Shown one piece after another: positions 8,847-17,152 of a stretch of 64,000 nucleotides of DNA (the first letter of the stretch is position 1; every line of letters starts with the position of its first letter). The stretch is taken from assembly GCA_013177805.1 (NCBI GenBank), contig JABLXU010000051.1, positions 1 to 64,000 of the forward strand, written 5' to 3'. The DNA is from Candidatus Omnitrophota bacterium (GTDB taxonomy: Bacteria; Hinthialibacterota; Hinthialibacteria; Hinthialibacterales; Hinthialibacteraceae). The notes below the pieces were generated by a model that saw only the letters and a program-made list of their open reading frames with translations, searched no databases and was not told the DNA's origin. Both the position numbers and the translations under genes were made by a program.

Positions 8847-9476
8847 TCATTTTCGCCTGCCTGATGAATCCTTAGATTTCGGCTTTGTCCGGATTGGCAA
8901 CAATCCCCGCAGCAGGATCTCGATGAAGGTGTTTTCCACGCGTTTCGGATCGGTGGGGAACAGCGTCTCCCCCGGCATGATTTTTTGGAAAATCACATAG
9001 AAAAACATCATGCCCATGAAGGCGCGGGCTGTGCATTGGGGATCGAGGCCGCGGATTTCCCCCGTTGTTTGCGCTTCTTCGAAAAACAACGTCAGACGCT
9101 CCAAGATCCTCGCTGGGCCGCCTTCCAGAATCAATTTGGCCTGCTTGGGATGACGCGATCCCTCCGAGAGCAAAATGGCGATCAACTCCCGGCGTTCTTC
9201 CAACAACCGCATGGCCCGGCCGGCGAGTTCACGGATGCGTTTTTCGAACGGCGTGCGCCGGTCCGCGCGGGCCGCTTCGATGTGAGGCAGGGCCGAGTAC
9301 CGGTTGATCATCTCCGTGAACAGTTTCTGCTTGTTGCCGAAATGGCGGAACAAGGTCACCTCATTCACCCCGGCTTCCCGGGCGATGGCCTTGGTGGTGG
9401 CCCCGGTGTAGCCATGCCGGCTGAAGACCTTGAGGGCGGCTTCCAGGATCCGGTCGTGTGTGGAGCTGGGTTCCAT
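8847..9476 (-). CDS. TetR-family regulator of the efflux operon (CecR-like)
   Basis: DNA-binding repressor of 209 residues. The N-terminal helix-turn-helix is complete (RILEAALKVFSRHGYTGAT, then TKAIAREAGVNEVTLFRHFG), followed by an all-helical ligand-binding domain with the C-terminal form of the CecR/YbiH group. It is the first gene of the operon with HlyD adaptor, ATPase and permease, the order known for ybiH-ybhGFSR in E. coli, so it probably represses its own operon and is released by an exported compound. ATG 9476 has GGGGAA just upstream and is preferred to the ATG at 9500, which lies inside the putative operator. Confidence 0.93.
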   Translation of the reverse strand: MEPSSTHDRILEAALKVFSRHGYTGATTKAIAREAGVNEVTLFRHFGNKQKLFTEMINRYSALPHIEAARADRRTPFEKRIRELAGRAMRLLEERRELIAILLSEGSRHPKQAKLILEGGPARILERLTLFFEEAQTTGEIRGLDPQCTARAFMGMMFFYVIFQKIMPGETLFPTDPKRVENTFIEILLRGLLPIRTKPKSKDSSGRRK

Positions 9477-9494
9477 ATCAATTCCCCGGGATTC

Positions 9495-9514
9495 ATGCAA
9501 GTACTTGCTTGCAT
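9495..9514. promoter_or_regulatory. Probable TetR-regulator operator
   Basis: The 20-base site ATGCAAGTACTTGCTTGCAT contains the perfect 12-base palindrome GCAAGTACTTGC (9497-9508) and an extra half-site TTGCA. It lies 19-38 bases upstream of the preferred start of the TetR gene, where an autoregulatory operator is expected. The link is inferred from position and symmetry. Confidence 0.7.
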
Positions 9515-9715
9515 TCTATCCGACCATGCCTTTCCCGTCAACAGGGAAGGGAATGGTGGAACGGGGCACGTGGAGATTGCGGCGAACGGCCACGTGGGTA
9601 TCGATCCGGAACGGTTTGCCCAACGGCCGTATGTTCTCAATGCAGGGTTCGCGATAGAACCACGAAGGGAAACACGAATTCCTCCCTTCTCCTTTTGGAA
9701 GAGACTCCTTAAAAG

Positions 9716-9751
9716 TCCCCTCTATTTCGGGGAGAGGATCCGGGTGGGGGG
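9716..9751 (+). repeat. Repeat family A copy
   Basis: CCCCTCT ... GGGGAGAGG arms with a GGGTGGGGG tail. A partial C/T-rich arm also precedes it near 9682. Confidence 0.65.
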
Positions 9752-9796
9752 GGCCTTTCCCGATACGCCACTAATTTCTGAATTCCGCTTTCCCAC

Positions 9797-9862
9797 TCTT
9801 CTTCTCCCCAGCGCTCCTTGCCAGGGGCCGCGGTAAAGCAGCCCAGGATTTCTACCCTGGGC
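9797..9862 (+). repeat. Repeat family B copy (about 70-bp composite element)
   Basis: CTTCTTCTCCCC, then GCGCTCCTTGCCAGGGG, then GCCCAGG-ATTTCTA-CCCTGGGC. It has the same three-block order as the copies at 5508 and 16511. Confidence 0.7.
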
Positions 9863-9883
9863 GAAACTCCCGGATGAACAAAA

Positions 9884-9907
9884 AAAGGGGAGCCGTCGCT
9901 CCCCTTT
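9884..9907 (-). terminator. Rho-independent terminator of the LamG gene
   Basis: Stem AAAGGGGAGC/GCTCCCCTTT with a four-base loop. Read on the minus strand it is followed by a run of seven or more T. It lies 28 bases after the LamG gene stop. Confidence 0.9.
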
Positions 9908-9934
9908 CTAAACACTCCAAACGAGAGGGCCCGC

Positions 9935-11347
9935 TTAGAACATCATCCAACTGTCCACGTTCACCGGCGTGACGATATCGAACTGGTTGGGAGTCAGAAC
10001 GGTATCGTAAATCCGGATCCGGTCAATATATCCCTTGTACAAGTTCCCCGGCGCGGTTTCCGTCCCTTCCATCCCGATGAACAAATAATTGCCGGTCGTG
10101 GAATTCACCCCGCCGGTATAGTCCACGGTGTTCTTCAGTTCCCCATCCACGTAAAACCGCATTTGCCCGTTGTCGCTATCGAGCACCACGGCGGCATGAT
10201 GCCAATTCGTGTCGGGAATCACCGCGTCCACCGCTTCGTTAAAATCCTTGATGCCGTAGGTAGTGGCAAACAGGTTCCGGTTGTTCGTCACCGAGAACGA
10301 GTAGCCGCCCGCTCCCGGAACCCCGTACGCCAGGATCATCGACCGCGCGCCCGGTAGATCGTCGAATTTGATATACGCTTCCAATGTGAAATTCCACGTT
10401 ACGTCCAGCGCGATCTTGAAATCCGGATCCGGGACATAAACCCGCGCGCCCACGCCATTGAAATACAGGGAATAATCGCCGGCCTGGCCGGTGGGCGTGT
10501 CCGTCCGGAATTCCGGCCTGGAATTGGCGTATTGCGACTCCAGGATTTGGACCGTCGGCTGCAGCGTGAAGGATCCCTGGTTTTGCGCGGGCAATCCCCC
10601 GTTGAAATCGTACGCGATGACCGTGTTGGCGTTCACCGGCTTGGGCGCGTTGGCGACCGAGTCCAGCTGCGCCGGTTCCAAAATCGTATTGTGAATCCGC
10701 AACCGGTCGATCGATCCAATCAGTATACTCGAGGCCGTATGGGATGACCCAATGGAAAGCAAATTGTTCTGTAGCGCCCGCGCCAGGCCCGTGTGACCCA
10801 GCACGTTTGCCTCCTCTCCGTCCAGATAGAACACCGCGATATCGCCGGGGACCCAGGTCACGGCGATATGATGCCACTCACCGGCAGGAACCGGCACTTG
10901 GCTGAGCCAGTCGTACACTCCCAGCGTAGTCCAGACAATATTGCCATTGTTGAATCCCAACTTCAGGCTGTTGCCTATCCGAAAAATATCCTCCCAGGTC
11001 TGGGCGTACTGATCCACCTTCACCCACGCCTCCACCGTGAGCGGATTCTGGATCAGATCCGCGAACGCCGCCTGCTCGCCCGCCGCGCTGAGGCCATCCA
11101 CACCCGTGAACTGCATGGACTTGTCGTTGGCCGCCCCGGCGGGATTGTCATCGTTGACCACGACCGCGCCGGATACATCGGGCGGATTCGTCAATCCCAA
11201 AGTTCCCACCAATCCGCTGACGCTGTCCGTGGTGGTATCTCCACTCCCCTCGTTGAAATCAAACTTCGCCAGCGGTTGGGCCCCGGTTGGCATTTGCACG
11301 GCAACCAAAACACCCAGCATTATGAAAATCATCGCATATTGTTTCAT
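9935..11347 (-). CDS. Secreted protein with two LamG/concanavalin-like domains
   Basis: A 470-residue exported protein with a Sec signal peptide (MKQYAMIFIMLGVLVAVQM, cleavage near TGAQP). Two LamG-type jelly-roll domains follow, about residues 30-235 and 250-460. Each shows the hallmark strings of the family, such as FTVEAWVKV-type strands (LTVEAWVKVDQ and FTLEAYIKFDD), WHHIAVTW/WHHAAVVL, YLDGEEAN/YVDGELKN and a closing IDRLRIHNTIL/IDRIRIYDTVL. Such domains bind glycans or proteins at the cell surface. There is no catalytic domain or anchor. AAGGAG lies 9 bases upstream of the start. It is monocistronic with its own terminator. Confidence 0.93.
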   Translation of the reverse strand: MKQYAMIFIMLGVLVAVQMPTGAQPLAKFDFNEGSGDTTTDSVSGLVGTLGLTNPPDVSGAVVVNDDNPAGAANDKSMQFTGVDGLSAAGEQAAFADLIQNPLTVEAWVKVDQYAQTWEDIFRIGNSLKLGFNNGNIVWTTLGVYDWLSQVPVPAGEWHHIAVTWVPGDIAVFYLDGEEANVLGHTGLARALQNNLLSIGSSHTASSILIGSIDRLRIHNTILEPAQLDSVANAPKPVNANTVIAYDFNGGLPAQNQGSFTLQPTVQILESQYANSRPEFRTDTPTGQAGDYSLYFNGVGARVYVPDPDFKIALDVTWNFTLEAYIKFDDLPGARSMILAYGVPGAGGYSFSVTNNRNLFATTYGIKDFNEAVDAVIPDTNWHHAAVVLDSDNGQMRFYVDGELKNTVDYTGGVNSTTGNYLFIGMEGTETAPGNLYKGYIDRIRIYDTVLTPNQFDIVTPVNVDSWMMF

Positions 11348-11805
11348 CTATTCTTCTCCTTCTTGGAATTTTACCCAGTGTGAACTGGAACCACTTTCTG
11401 AGTCCCCGTGAAAGAGACTCAATTCCCATTTTTTTGAGCCTTTCCGGCACACGGAATCATTCCATCCCACACAGCCGCATCCTGTCTCGATATGCGCACC
11501 TCCTTGATAGTAAGCAGTGGATAAGGTACGTTATTATATCATTTTTATTTATTTTTCAATACGATTCCATCGATTAAACGAAGGAGTGGATTTACGAATG
11601 ACGGATTGACTATTCATGAAAAAGATTATGCCAATGCTGAGAGAGGAGTTGGCTCATCGGCCGTTACACCACTCTTGGTTTAGCATCTGTTCTGTCATCG
11701 GGGGATAACCGAATGGCATACCCGCATTAAGCATTAAGGTACAGCAACCCACGTGTCATCTTCTTCGGTACGCGAAAACGGGATGGTTGAAGTTCGAAAC
11801 GCCGT
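11348..11805. other. Intergenic region upstream of LamG gene and downstream of hicA
   Basis: It holds a likely promoter for the LamG gene in the AT-rich segment 11530-11560 and a small inverted repeat near 11400 (TGAGTC/GACTCA). The part from 11600 to 11800 has no recognisable gene; a 30-codon frame starting near 11616 matches nothing I know. Confidence 0.5.
11533..11559 (-). promoter_or_regulatory. Candidate sigma-70 promoter for LamG gene
   Basis: On the minus strand, TTGAAA and a perfect TATAAT are separated by 15 bases, shorter than the usual 17. The leader to the start codon would be about 180 bases. The -10 is strong; the -35 pairing is uncertain. Confidence 0.45.
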
Positions 11806-12041
11806 CTAGCGATCGTATTCCCGCAAGAAATCCTCACGGGAGACACCGATTTGGGAGCGGATGCACCGTAACGTCGAACTCTTGATGGTGGGATGATTGG
11901 GGATCGTCAGGGGTGTGGTGTTCCGTCCCGGTTTTCTCGTGTCAGGGCGATATGGTTTCCTTCCCGTACCCGTTGAAAACCAAGATTCTCGAAAGCCCGG
12001 ATTACTTTGCGTAATGGCGCATCCACGGGAAATCCCGCCAT
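11806..12041 (-). pseudogene. hicA: hicA toxin gene, frameshifted
   Basis: Read on the minus strand, ATG at 12041 opens a frame of 45 codons that has the N-terminal half of HicA mRNA interferase (LRKVIRAFENLGFQRVREG, then NHIALTRENRDGTPHP, with the catalytic-type His at residue 30) and stops at TGA 11907-11909. The -1/+2 frame continues directly with TIPNHPTIKSSTLRCIRSQI and GVSREDFLREYDR, the expected C-terminal half, to TAG 11806. One extra C in the run of four C at 11910-11913 restores a 78-residue HicA. Either the toxin has been inactivated or one base was lost in sequencing. Its start overlaps the hicB stop (TAATG). Confidence 0.85.
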
Positions 12042-12265
12042 TAGACCTGGATCCCCGCTTCCGCGATGAAAGCCTCCAAAACGGGAGGATCGGCTTCCAG
12101 CATTTCCTTGCCGAAGGTGTCGATGTGGAATTGAATAGCGGATTTCACATCCGCTAAAGCCGCTTCGTAGGTTTCACCTTGGCCTATCACGGCGCCCTTG
12201 AGTCCCAAGGGGTAAGCCACGTACGTGTCGGGATGTTTTTCCACAACAATTTTGATATTTTTCAT
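12041..12265 (-). CDS. hicB: HicB-family antitoxin
   Basis: Small 74-residue protein with the HicB partial RNase-H fold. It begins with strand KIVVEKHPDTYVAYPLGL, continues with the characteristic GAVIGQGETYEAALADVKSA and ends in a helix. It should neutralise HicA by direct binding. It lacks the C-terminal DNA-binding extension seen in longer HicB proteins, so autoregulation would need another route. The order is antitoxin first, toxin second, with a one-base overlap, the reverse of E. coli hicAB but common elsewhere. Because the hicA reading frame is broken, this may be an orphaned antitoxin. Confidence 0.88.
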   Translation of the reverse strand: MKNIKIVVEKHPDTYVAYPLGLKGAVIGQGETYEAALADVKSAIQFHIDTFGKEMLEADPPVLEAFIAEAGIQV

Positions 12266-12442
12266 GAATTCGCCTCGTTCCTTTTTCTTTCTTTTGTCAA
12301 AGCCTCATTGAAACCTTTTTACATTATAACCCCCTTTCTCTAGAACCTTCCGCTATGGAAAAACAGGATCTGTTGAACATTTTAATTCCGATATTGGCCC
12401 GATTCCTTCAAAAAAAGATTTTCACAACCTGTGGGAATTTTC

Positions 12443-12471
12443 TTGACTCTCCAGCCTGGAAAACCTATACT
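12443..12471 (+). promoter_or_regulatory. Sigma-70 promoter of the MrfA-type helicase gene
   Basis: TTGACT and TATACT separated by exactly 17 bases, five of six matches in each hexamer. The predicted transcription start near 12478 would give a leader of about 54 bases to ATG 12532. Its position inside the longest open frame argues against the ATG at 12355 as start codon. Confidence 0.7.
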
Positions 12472-12531
12472 TTACTGAACATTTGTTCTCTTGTAGAACA
12501 ATCCAATCTCTTTGAATCATTATGGGTTGAG

Positions 12532-14823
12532 ATGGCCAACGTCGACACCGTATTGGAATCCCTCCGCTCCGATCCTCACATCCGGGAGAACATCACCTTC
12601 TGGCATACCATGCCCCCCCAGCCGGCCGAATACGGCCCCTGGCCGGACGGCTTTTCTCCCGAATTGCGGGACGTCCTGAAACAACGGGGCATCGAGCGCC
12701 TCTACAGCCACCAGGCTGCGGCCGTCGATCTTGTCTTGCGGGGCGAAAACGTGATCGTGGTAACTCCCACCGCTTCCGGCAAGACCATGTGTTACAACTT
12801 GCCGGTATTGCATTACCTCACCCAAATCAATCCCGAAGCCCGCGCCTTGTACCTTTTCCCGACCAAGGCGCTGTCGCAGGACCAGGTGCTGGAGGCACGG
12901 GACATTGCCTCGCAATTGGGGCGTGATATCAAGATCCATACCTTCGACGGCGACACTCCCCAAACCGCCCGCCGCGCCATCCGCAACTCCGGCCATATCG
13001 TCGTCACCAATCCGGATATGCTCCATACCGGCATCCTGCCCCACCATACCTTGTGGATCCGGCTCTTCGAAAATTTGCAATTTGTGGTGGTAGACGAAGT
13101 GCATCACTACCGCGGCGTGTTCGGCAGTCATCTGGCCAACCTCATGCGCCGGCTCCGGCGGATCTGCCGCTTCTATGGCGCGAATCCCCGCTTCATCGGC
13201 TGCTCGGCGACCATCGCCAATCCCAAGGAACTCTCCGAGCAGCTCTTCGGTGTTCCATTCCGTTTGGTCGATAACAACGGTGCGCCCCGGGGCGAGAAGC
13301 ATTTCATCTTTTACAATCCCCCGGTTATAAACCAGGAACTGGGCATCCGCAAATCGGTGATCAACGAGGCCAGCCGTATCGCCACCCGGTTCCTGCTGCA
13401 GGGCATCCAAACCATCGTCTTCGGACGCAGCCGCCTGCGTGTGGAAATCCTCACCACGTACCTCAAGCGCGCCATGGAACGTCATAAGAAAGATCCCGGC
13501 CTCATCCGCGGCTACCGGGGCGGCTACCTCCCCAACGAGCGCCGCGACATCGAGGAAGGCACCCGCTCCGGGCGTTACCTGGGCGTGGTCAGCACCAACG
13601 CCCTGGAACTAGGCATCGACATCGGCCGGCTTAAGGCGGCGGTGTTGGCGGGCTATCCGGGAACCATCGCTTCCACCTGGCAGCAGGGCGGCCGCGCGGG
13701 ACGCACCCAGGAATCCTCGGTAGTCTTCCTGGTGGCCAGCTCCGCCCCGCTCGACCAATTCATCATCCAGCATCCCCGCTATTTCTTCAGCACCACCCCC
13801 GAAAGCGGCCTGGTCAATCCCGACAACCTGGCTATCCTCGCCAGCCACCTGAAATGCGGCGCGTTCGAGTTGCCGTTCAACGAAGGCGAACCGTTCGGCC
13901 GCGTGGAAGTCGAGGGGATCCTGCGCTATCTGGAAGAAGAACGCGTCCTGCGCCACTCGGGGGAGAAGTGGTTCTGGTCCAGCGCCGCCTATCCCGCCGA
14001 AGAGATTTCGCTGCGGTCGGCCAGCTCGGAAAATTTCGTGATCATCAACACCAGCGACGGCAACCGCGTGCTGGGCGAGGTGGACCTGCACAGCGCGCCC
14101 ATGCTGATCCACGAACAGGCCATCTACCTGCACCAGAGCCAACCCTACGTCATTGATAAACTGGATTGGAACGGCCGCACCGCGTACGCCCGCGAGGTGG
14201 ACGTCGATTACTACACCGATGCCGTCGAAGAGAGCGACATCAAGGTGCTGACCACGGACCTCTGCGAACCCATCCAGACCGAACGCAAGGACCTGTCCGC
14301 CCGTATCCACCGCTACTTCGGCGAAGTGGCGGTCAGCACGATCGTCCCCAAATACAAGAAGATCCGCTTCGAAACCCATGAAAACGTGGGTTTCGGCAAC
14401 ATCCACCTCCCCCAACTGGACAAGCAGACCGAATCGTATTGGGTGGAATTCCCTGCCGAATTGATGGAAGAACTGGCCCGGCAACAGGTGGATCTGGGCG
14501 GCGGCCTGCGCGCCCTGGCCACGGCGCTCGGCAATGTGGTCCCCGTGTTCGTGCTGTGTGATCCCCGCGACATCAGCACCGCTCCCATGGTGCGCGCCCC
14601 CTTCTCCGGCCTGCCGACCATCTACCTGTACGATGTCTATCCCGGCGGCATCGGCATCGCCCGCCGCATATACGACATCGACCAGCAGCTCTTCAAGGCC
14701 GCCGATGATCTTCTCCGCGGTTGCCAATGCAAGCAGGGGTGTCCCTCCTGCGCCGGCCCCCCGCTCGAAATTGGCGATCGCGGCAAGAAGAGCGCGTTGG
14801 AGTTGTTGGAATGGTTAAAATGA
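12532..14823 (+). CDS. mrfA: DEAD/DEAH-box DNA helicase with C-terminal DUF1998 zinc domain (MrfA-like)
   Basis: A 763-residue superfamily 2 helicase, close in length to Bacillus MrfA, which acts in repair of mitomycin-type DNA damage. Visible are the lead-in ITFWHTMPPQPAEYGPWPDG, motif I TPTASGKT, the DEVHH box VVVDEVHHYRG, GCSATIANP, and motif VI QQGGRAGRTQ. The C-terminal domain carries four cysteines as CQCKQGCPSCAG, the zinc-binding signature of DUF1998 in MrfA. The frame is open to ATG 12355, but those 59 codons are AT-rich, unlike the rest, and contain a good promoter, so ATG 12532 is preferred although its binding site is weak. The gene appears to be transcribed alone. Confidence 0.92.
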   Translation: MANVDTVLESLRSDPHIRENITFWHTMPPQPAEYGPWPDGFSPELRDVLKQRGIERLYSHQAAAVDLVLRGENVIVVTPTASGKTMCYNLPVLHYLTQINPEARALYLFPTKALSQDQVLEARDIASQLGRDIKIHTFDGDTPQTARRAIRNSGHIVVTNPDMLHTGILPHHTLWIRLFENLQFVVVDEVHHYRGVFGSHLANLMRRLRRICRFYGANPRFIGCSATIANPKELSEQLFGVPFRLVDNNGAPRGEKHFIFYNPPVINQELGIRKSVINEASRIATRFLLQGIQTIVFGRSRLRVEILTTYLKRAMERHKKDPGLIRGYRGGYLPNERRDIEEGTRSGRYLGVVSTNALELGIDIGRLKAAVLAGYPGTIASTWQQGGRAGRTQESSVVFLVASSAPLDQFIIQHPRYFFSTTPESGLVNPDNLAILASHLKCGAFELPFNEGEPFGRVEVEGILRYLEEERVLRHSGEKWFWSSAAYPAEEISLRSASSENFVIINTSDGNRVLGEVDLHSAPMLIHEQAIYLHQSQPYVIDKLDWNGRTAYAREVDVDYYTDAVEESDIKVLTTDLCEPIQTERKDLSARIHRYFGEVAVSTIVPKYKKIRFETHENVGFGNIHLPQLDKQTESYWVEFPAELMEELARQQVDLGGGLRALATALGNVVPVFVLCDPRDISTAPMVRAPFSGLPTIYLYDVYPGGIGIARRIYDIDQQLFKAADDLLRGCQCKQGCPSCAGPPLEIGDRGKKSALELLEWLK

Positions 14824-14972
14824 AATAGTGGAAGGGTGGTTATCTATTGGAGTGCGCCACAATTTTTTAACTACGAATGGGTCAGGGCAGGAGAAGCCCC
14901 GGGAGGGGGAAATAGCGTCCCGAATGAAGCAGACGTAAAAGAACTTCTTGCGCTCCCGGAGCCCGTGTGGTA

Positions 14973-16265
14973 TCACCCCCGCCGGGACAGGCTCATTTTC
15001 AGCAGAATCAATCCCGCGATGGCGGCGATGACTGACGCTGACAAAACCCCGATTTTCGACTGATCCAGCATTCCGGTTCCCCCAAACGCCAAGGACGCGA
15101 CAAACAGCGACATCGTGAATCCGATGCCTGCCAGGAAGCCCACCGCCGTCAGCATACGCCAGTTGACTCCCGCTGGAAGCGACACCCACCCCAACTTCTC
15201 CGCGAGCCAGGACAATCCCACGATGCCTAACGGCTTACCGATCAGCAATCCGCCAAAGACGCCCACCGTCACCGCGCTGATCTGCATCGATTCGCCTTGG
15301 AGGGCGACTCCGGCATTAAACAACGCGAAGAGCGGCATGATGCCATACGCCACCCACGGCTCGAGCTGGTGTTCCAGCGAATGCAGTTGGCTGGCGGCCT
15401 GTTTGACTTTCTCTTCGAGCTCCTCGATTTGGACTTCTGTCTCTTCAAAGCCGGCCGGTTCGGAGATAGAGAGGATCCAATCCTTCAATTCCTGGGGGTT
15501 CAAGGTCCGTTGCAATGGGATGGCGAATGCCAGCAGCACGCCGGCGATCGTGGCGTGAACACCGGATTTCAACATGAAATACCAGGCGATGATTCCCAAG
15601 ACGCCAAACACGGCCATCTTGCGTCCTCCCAGCCGGCCGTAGCCATACGCCAGGGCCAGCAGGATCAATGAATAGATCAAACTCGCCCAGCTCAGCTGTT
15701 CCGTGTAGAAAAGAGCGATGACCAGGATCGCGCCCAGATCGTCCACGATCGCCAACGCGGTCAAGAACACCTTGACCGATAAGGGCACACGGCTCCCCAG
15801 CAGCGACAAAACCCCCAGCGCGAAGGCGATGTCCGTGGCCATGGGAATCCCCCACCCGCGGATTCCTTCTTCCCCCCAATTCCAAGCGGCGTAAATGGCG
15901 GCGGGAACCACCATCCCTCCCACCGCGGCGATCATCGGCAACGCGGCTTCCCGCGGTGAGGACAATTCGCCGACAATCAACTCCCGCTTGATCTCCAGCC
16001 CCACCATTAGAAAGAAGATGGCCATCAAGCCGTCGTTGACCCACAATAGGAGGGGTTTCTCCAGAGACCAACTCCCCCAGCGGAGGGCAAAGGGAATATC
16101 GAGCAGAGCGAAATACGCGGAGGCCCATTTCGAATTAGCCCATAGAAACGCCAGGATGGCCGCGGCGATCAGAATAATCCCCCCGATGCTTTCCTTGTGC
16201 ACGAATGACTGAAAGGGACTTAAGAGCGCTTGATAACCGGATGGGTGGATTCGCGTTTCTTGCAT
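14973..16265 (-). CDS. nhaA: Na+/H+ antiporter NhaA
   Basis: Inner-membrane antiporter of 430 residues exchanging Na+ for H+ for sodium and pH homeostasis. About twelve membrane helices are visible. The ion site is the adjacent Asp pair in LTALAIVDDLGAILVIALFY; other signatures are GLEIKRELIVGEL, GWGIPMATDIAFALGVL and the C-terminal AGIGFTMSLFVASLAF. A charged coiled-coil loop (EEKVKQAASQ) near residues 285-315 is longer than in E. coli NhaA but usual in many bacterial homologues. The start at 16265 has AAGGAG six bases upstream and is clearly better than the frame start at 16307. Confidence 0.96.
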   Translation of the reverse strand: MQETRIHPSGYQALLSPFQSFVHKESIGGIILIAAAILAFLWANSKWASAYFALLDIPFALRWGSWSLEKPLLLWVNDGLMAIFFLMVGLEIKRELIVGELSSPREAALPMIAAVGGMVVPAAIYAAWNWGEEGIRGWGIPMATDIAFALGVLSLLGSRVPLSVKVFLTALAIVDDLGAILVIALFYTEQLSWASLIYSLILLALAYGYGRLGGRKMAVFGVLGIIAWYFMLKSGVHATIAGVLLAFAIPLQRTLNPQELKDWILSISEPAGFEETEVQIEELEEKVKQAASQLHSLEHQLEPWVAYGIMPLFALFNAGVALQGESMQISAVTVGVFGGLLIGKPLGIVGLSWLAEKLGWVSLPAGVNWRMLTAVGFLAGIGFTMSLFVASLAFGGTGMLDQSKIGVLSASVIAAIAGLILLKMSLSRRG

Positions 16266-16310
16266 GCATGTCTCCTTGTTGATTCTCTGGGATTTGAATT
16301 CAATCACGCA

Positions 16311-16345
16311 ATACAGAATAAATACAGAATATAAATACAGAATAA
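16311..16345. repeat. Short tandem repeat, three copies of ATACAGAATAA
   Basis: Copies at 16311-16321, 16322-16334 (two extra bases) and 16335-16345, 46 bases or more upstream of the nhaA start. It may overlap the nhaA promoter. Confidence 0.75.
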
Positions 16346-16401
16346 AGAAGTGAGTATCTTAGCGCAATTTCACGATTCCACCGATACTCGCCCCCTAGCA
16401 G

Positions 16402-16430
16402 GGTGGGCTCAAAGCGTAGCCTAGCCCACC
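16402..16430. repeat. Repeat family C hairpin (GGTGGGCT ... AGCCCACC)
   Basis: Eight-base-pair stem around a 13-base loop. It resembles the hairpin at 21366-21391 and REP-like elements widespread in bacterial genomes. Confidence 0.65.
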
Positions 16431-16510
16431 ACCAAGGTCCCCCTTGCCCCCCGGCCGGGGTGAGGAAAGTCCTATCTTCATGCTTCCAATTCCCGAATGA
16501 CGAATTCCTC

Positions 16511-16576
16511 GCCCTTCTTCCCTCCGCGCCCCTTTCAAGGGACGCTGGACAGCAGCCTGGGGTTTCAACCCTGGGC
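16511..16576 (+). repeat. Repeat family B copy (about 70-bp composite element)
   Basis: CTTCTTCCCTCC, then CGCCCCTTTCAAGGG, then GCCTGGGG-TTTCAA-CCCTGGGC. This is the best-paired of the three copies in the window. Confidence 0.75.
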
Positions 16577-16711
16577 ACAATCTATTCCATTCTCTTACGC
16601 AATGGATTGATTTCTTTATGCGTTTCATTCAATGTATCCCGCCGTAGGTTTTTCATCCAACTTTGGATTTGGCCTCTTTGAATCTGCGCGTCTTATTGTT
16701 TGAACCTAATG

Positions 16712-16743
16712 CTTTATTGCCAGGAATCTTTATTGCCAGGAAT
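16712..16743. repeat. Perfect 16-bp tandem duplication containing the yjbQ ribosome binding site
   Basis: CTTTATTGCCAGGAAT occurs twice head to tail, ending four bases before the yjbQ ATG. The AGGAA of the second copy is the likely binding site and the first copy is a duplicate of it. Confidence 0.9.
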
Positions 16744-16747
16744 AGCC

Positions 16748-17152
16748 ATGAAAAAAGAAATCCTTACTCTCAAAACGTCGGCCCGGACCGAATTCCTCCC
16801 CCTCTTCCAAAAAGTTCAGGGGATACTGAGCGGATGGGGCGTCAAGGATGGCCTCTGCGTTTTTTATGTCCCGCACACCACCGCGGGGATTTTCGTCAAC
16901 GAAGGTTGCGATCCCGACGTGATCCGCGATATCCAAAACACGCTCGACCGCTTGGTTCCCTGGCAGGAGGGCTATCATCACATCGAGGGCAATTCCGCCG
17001 CCCATATCAAAGCCACCCTGGTGGGTAACAGCCGCCAGGTGTTGGTTGAAAACGGCCGCCTTCAGCTAGGCCGCTGGGAAGAGATTTTCTTCGCCGAATT
17101 CGACGGCCCCCGCACCCGCCAATTGATCCTGACGTTTATTGACGCGAAATGA
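16748..17152 (+). CDS. yjbQ: YjbQ/UPF0047 family protein
   Basis: A 134-residue cytoplasmic protein of the YjbQ family, a small trimeric fold conserved in all domains; some members have weak thiamine-phosphate synthase activity, but the real role is unsettled. The family signatures are all present: FYVPHTTAGIFVNEGCDPDV, then EGNSAAHIKATLVGNS, then LGRWEEIFFAEFDGPR. The conserved His residues of the putative metal site are in PHTTAG, YHHIEG and AAHIK. The ATG at 16748 follows AGGAA and gives the usual family length; the frame start at 16700 would add 16 residues not seen in the family. It is monocistronic. Confidence 0.94.
   Translation: MKKEILTLKTSARTEFLPLFQKVQGILSGWGVKDGLCVFYVPHTTAGIFVNEGCDPDVIRDIQNTLDRLVPWQEGYHHIEGNSAAHIKATLVGNSRQVLVENGRLQLGRWEEIFFAEFDGPRTRQLILTFIDAK

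Larger units (their letters stand above)
9515..9934. other. Intergenic region with repeats A and B and a terminator
   Basis: The part next to the operator probably holds the efflux operon promoter. The remainder carries one family A copy, one family B copy and the terminator of the LamG gene. No coding sequence is supported. Confidence 0.55.
16266..16747. other. Intergenic region with several repeats
   Basis: Divergent spacer between nhaA and yjbQ. It holds a threefold short repeat beside nhaA, a family C hairpin, a family B element and a 16-bp tandem duplication immediately before yjbQ. No gene is visible. Confidence 0.65.
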
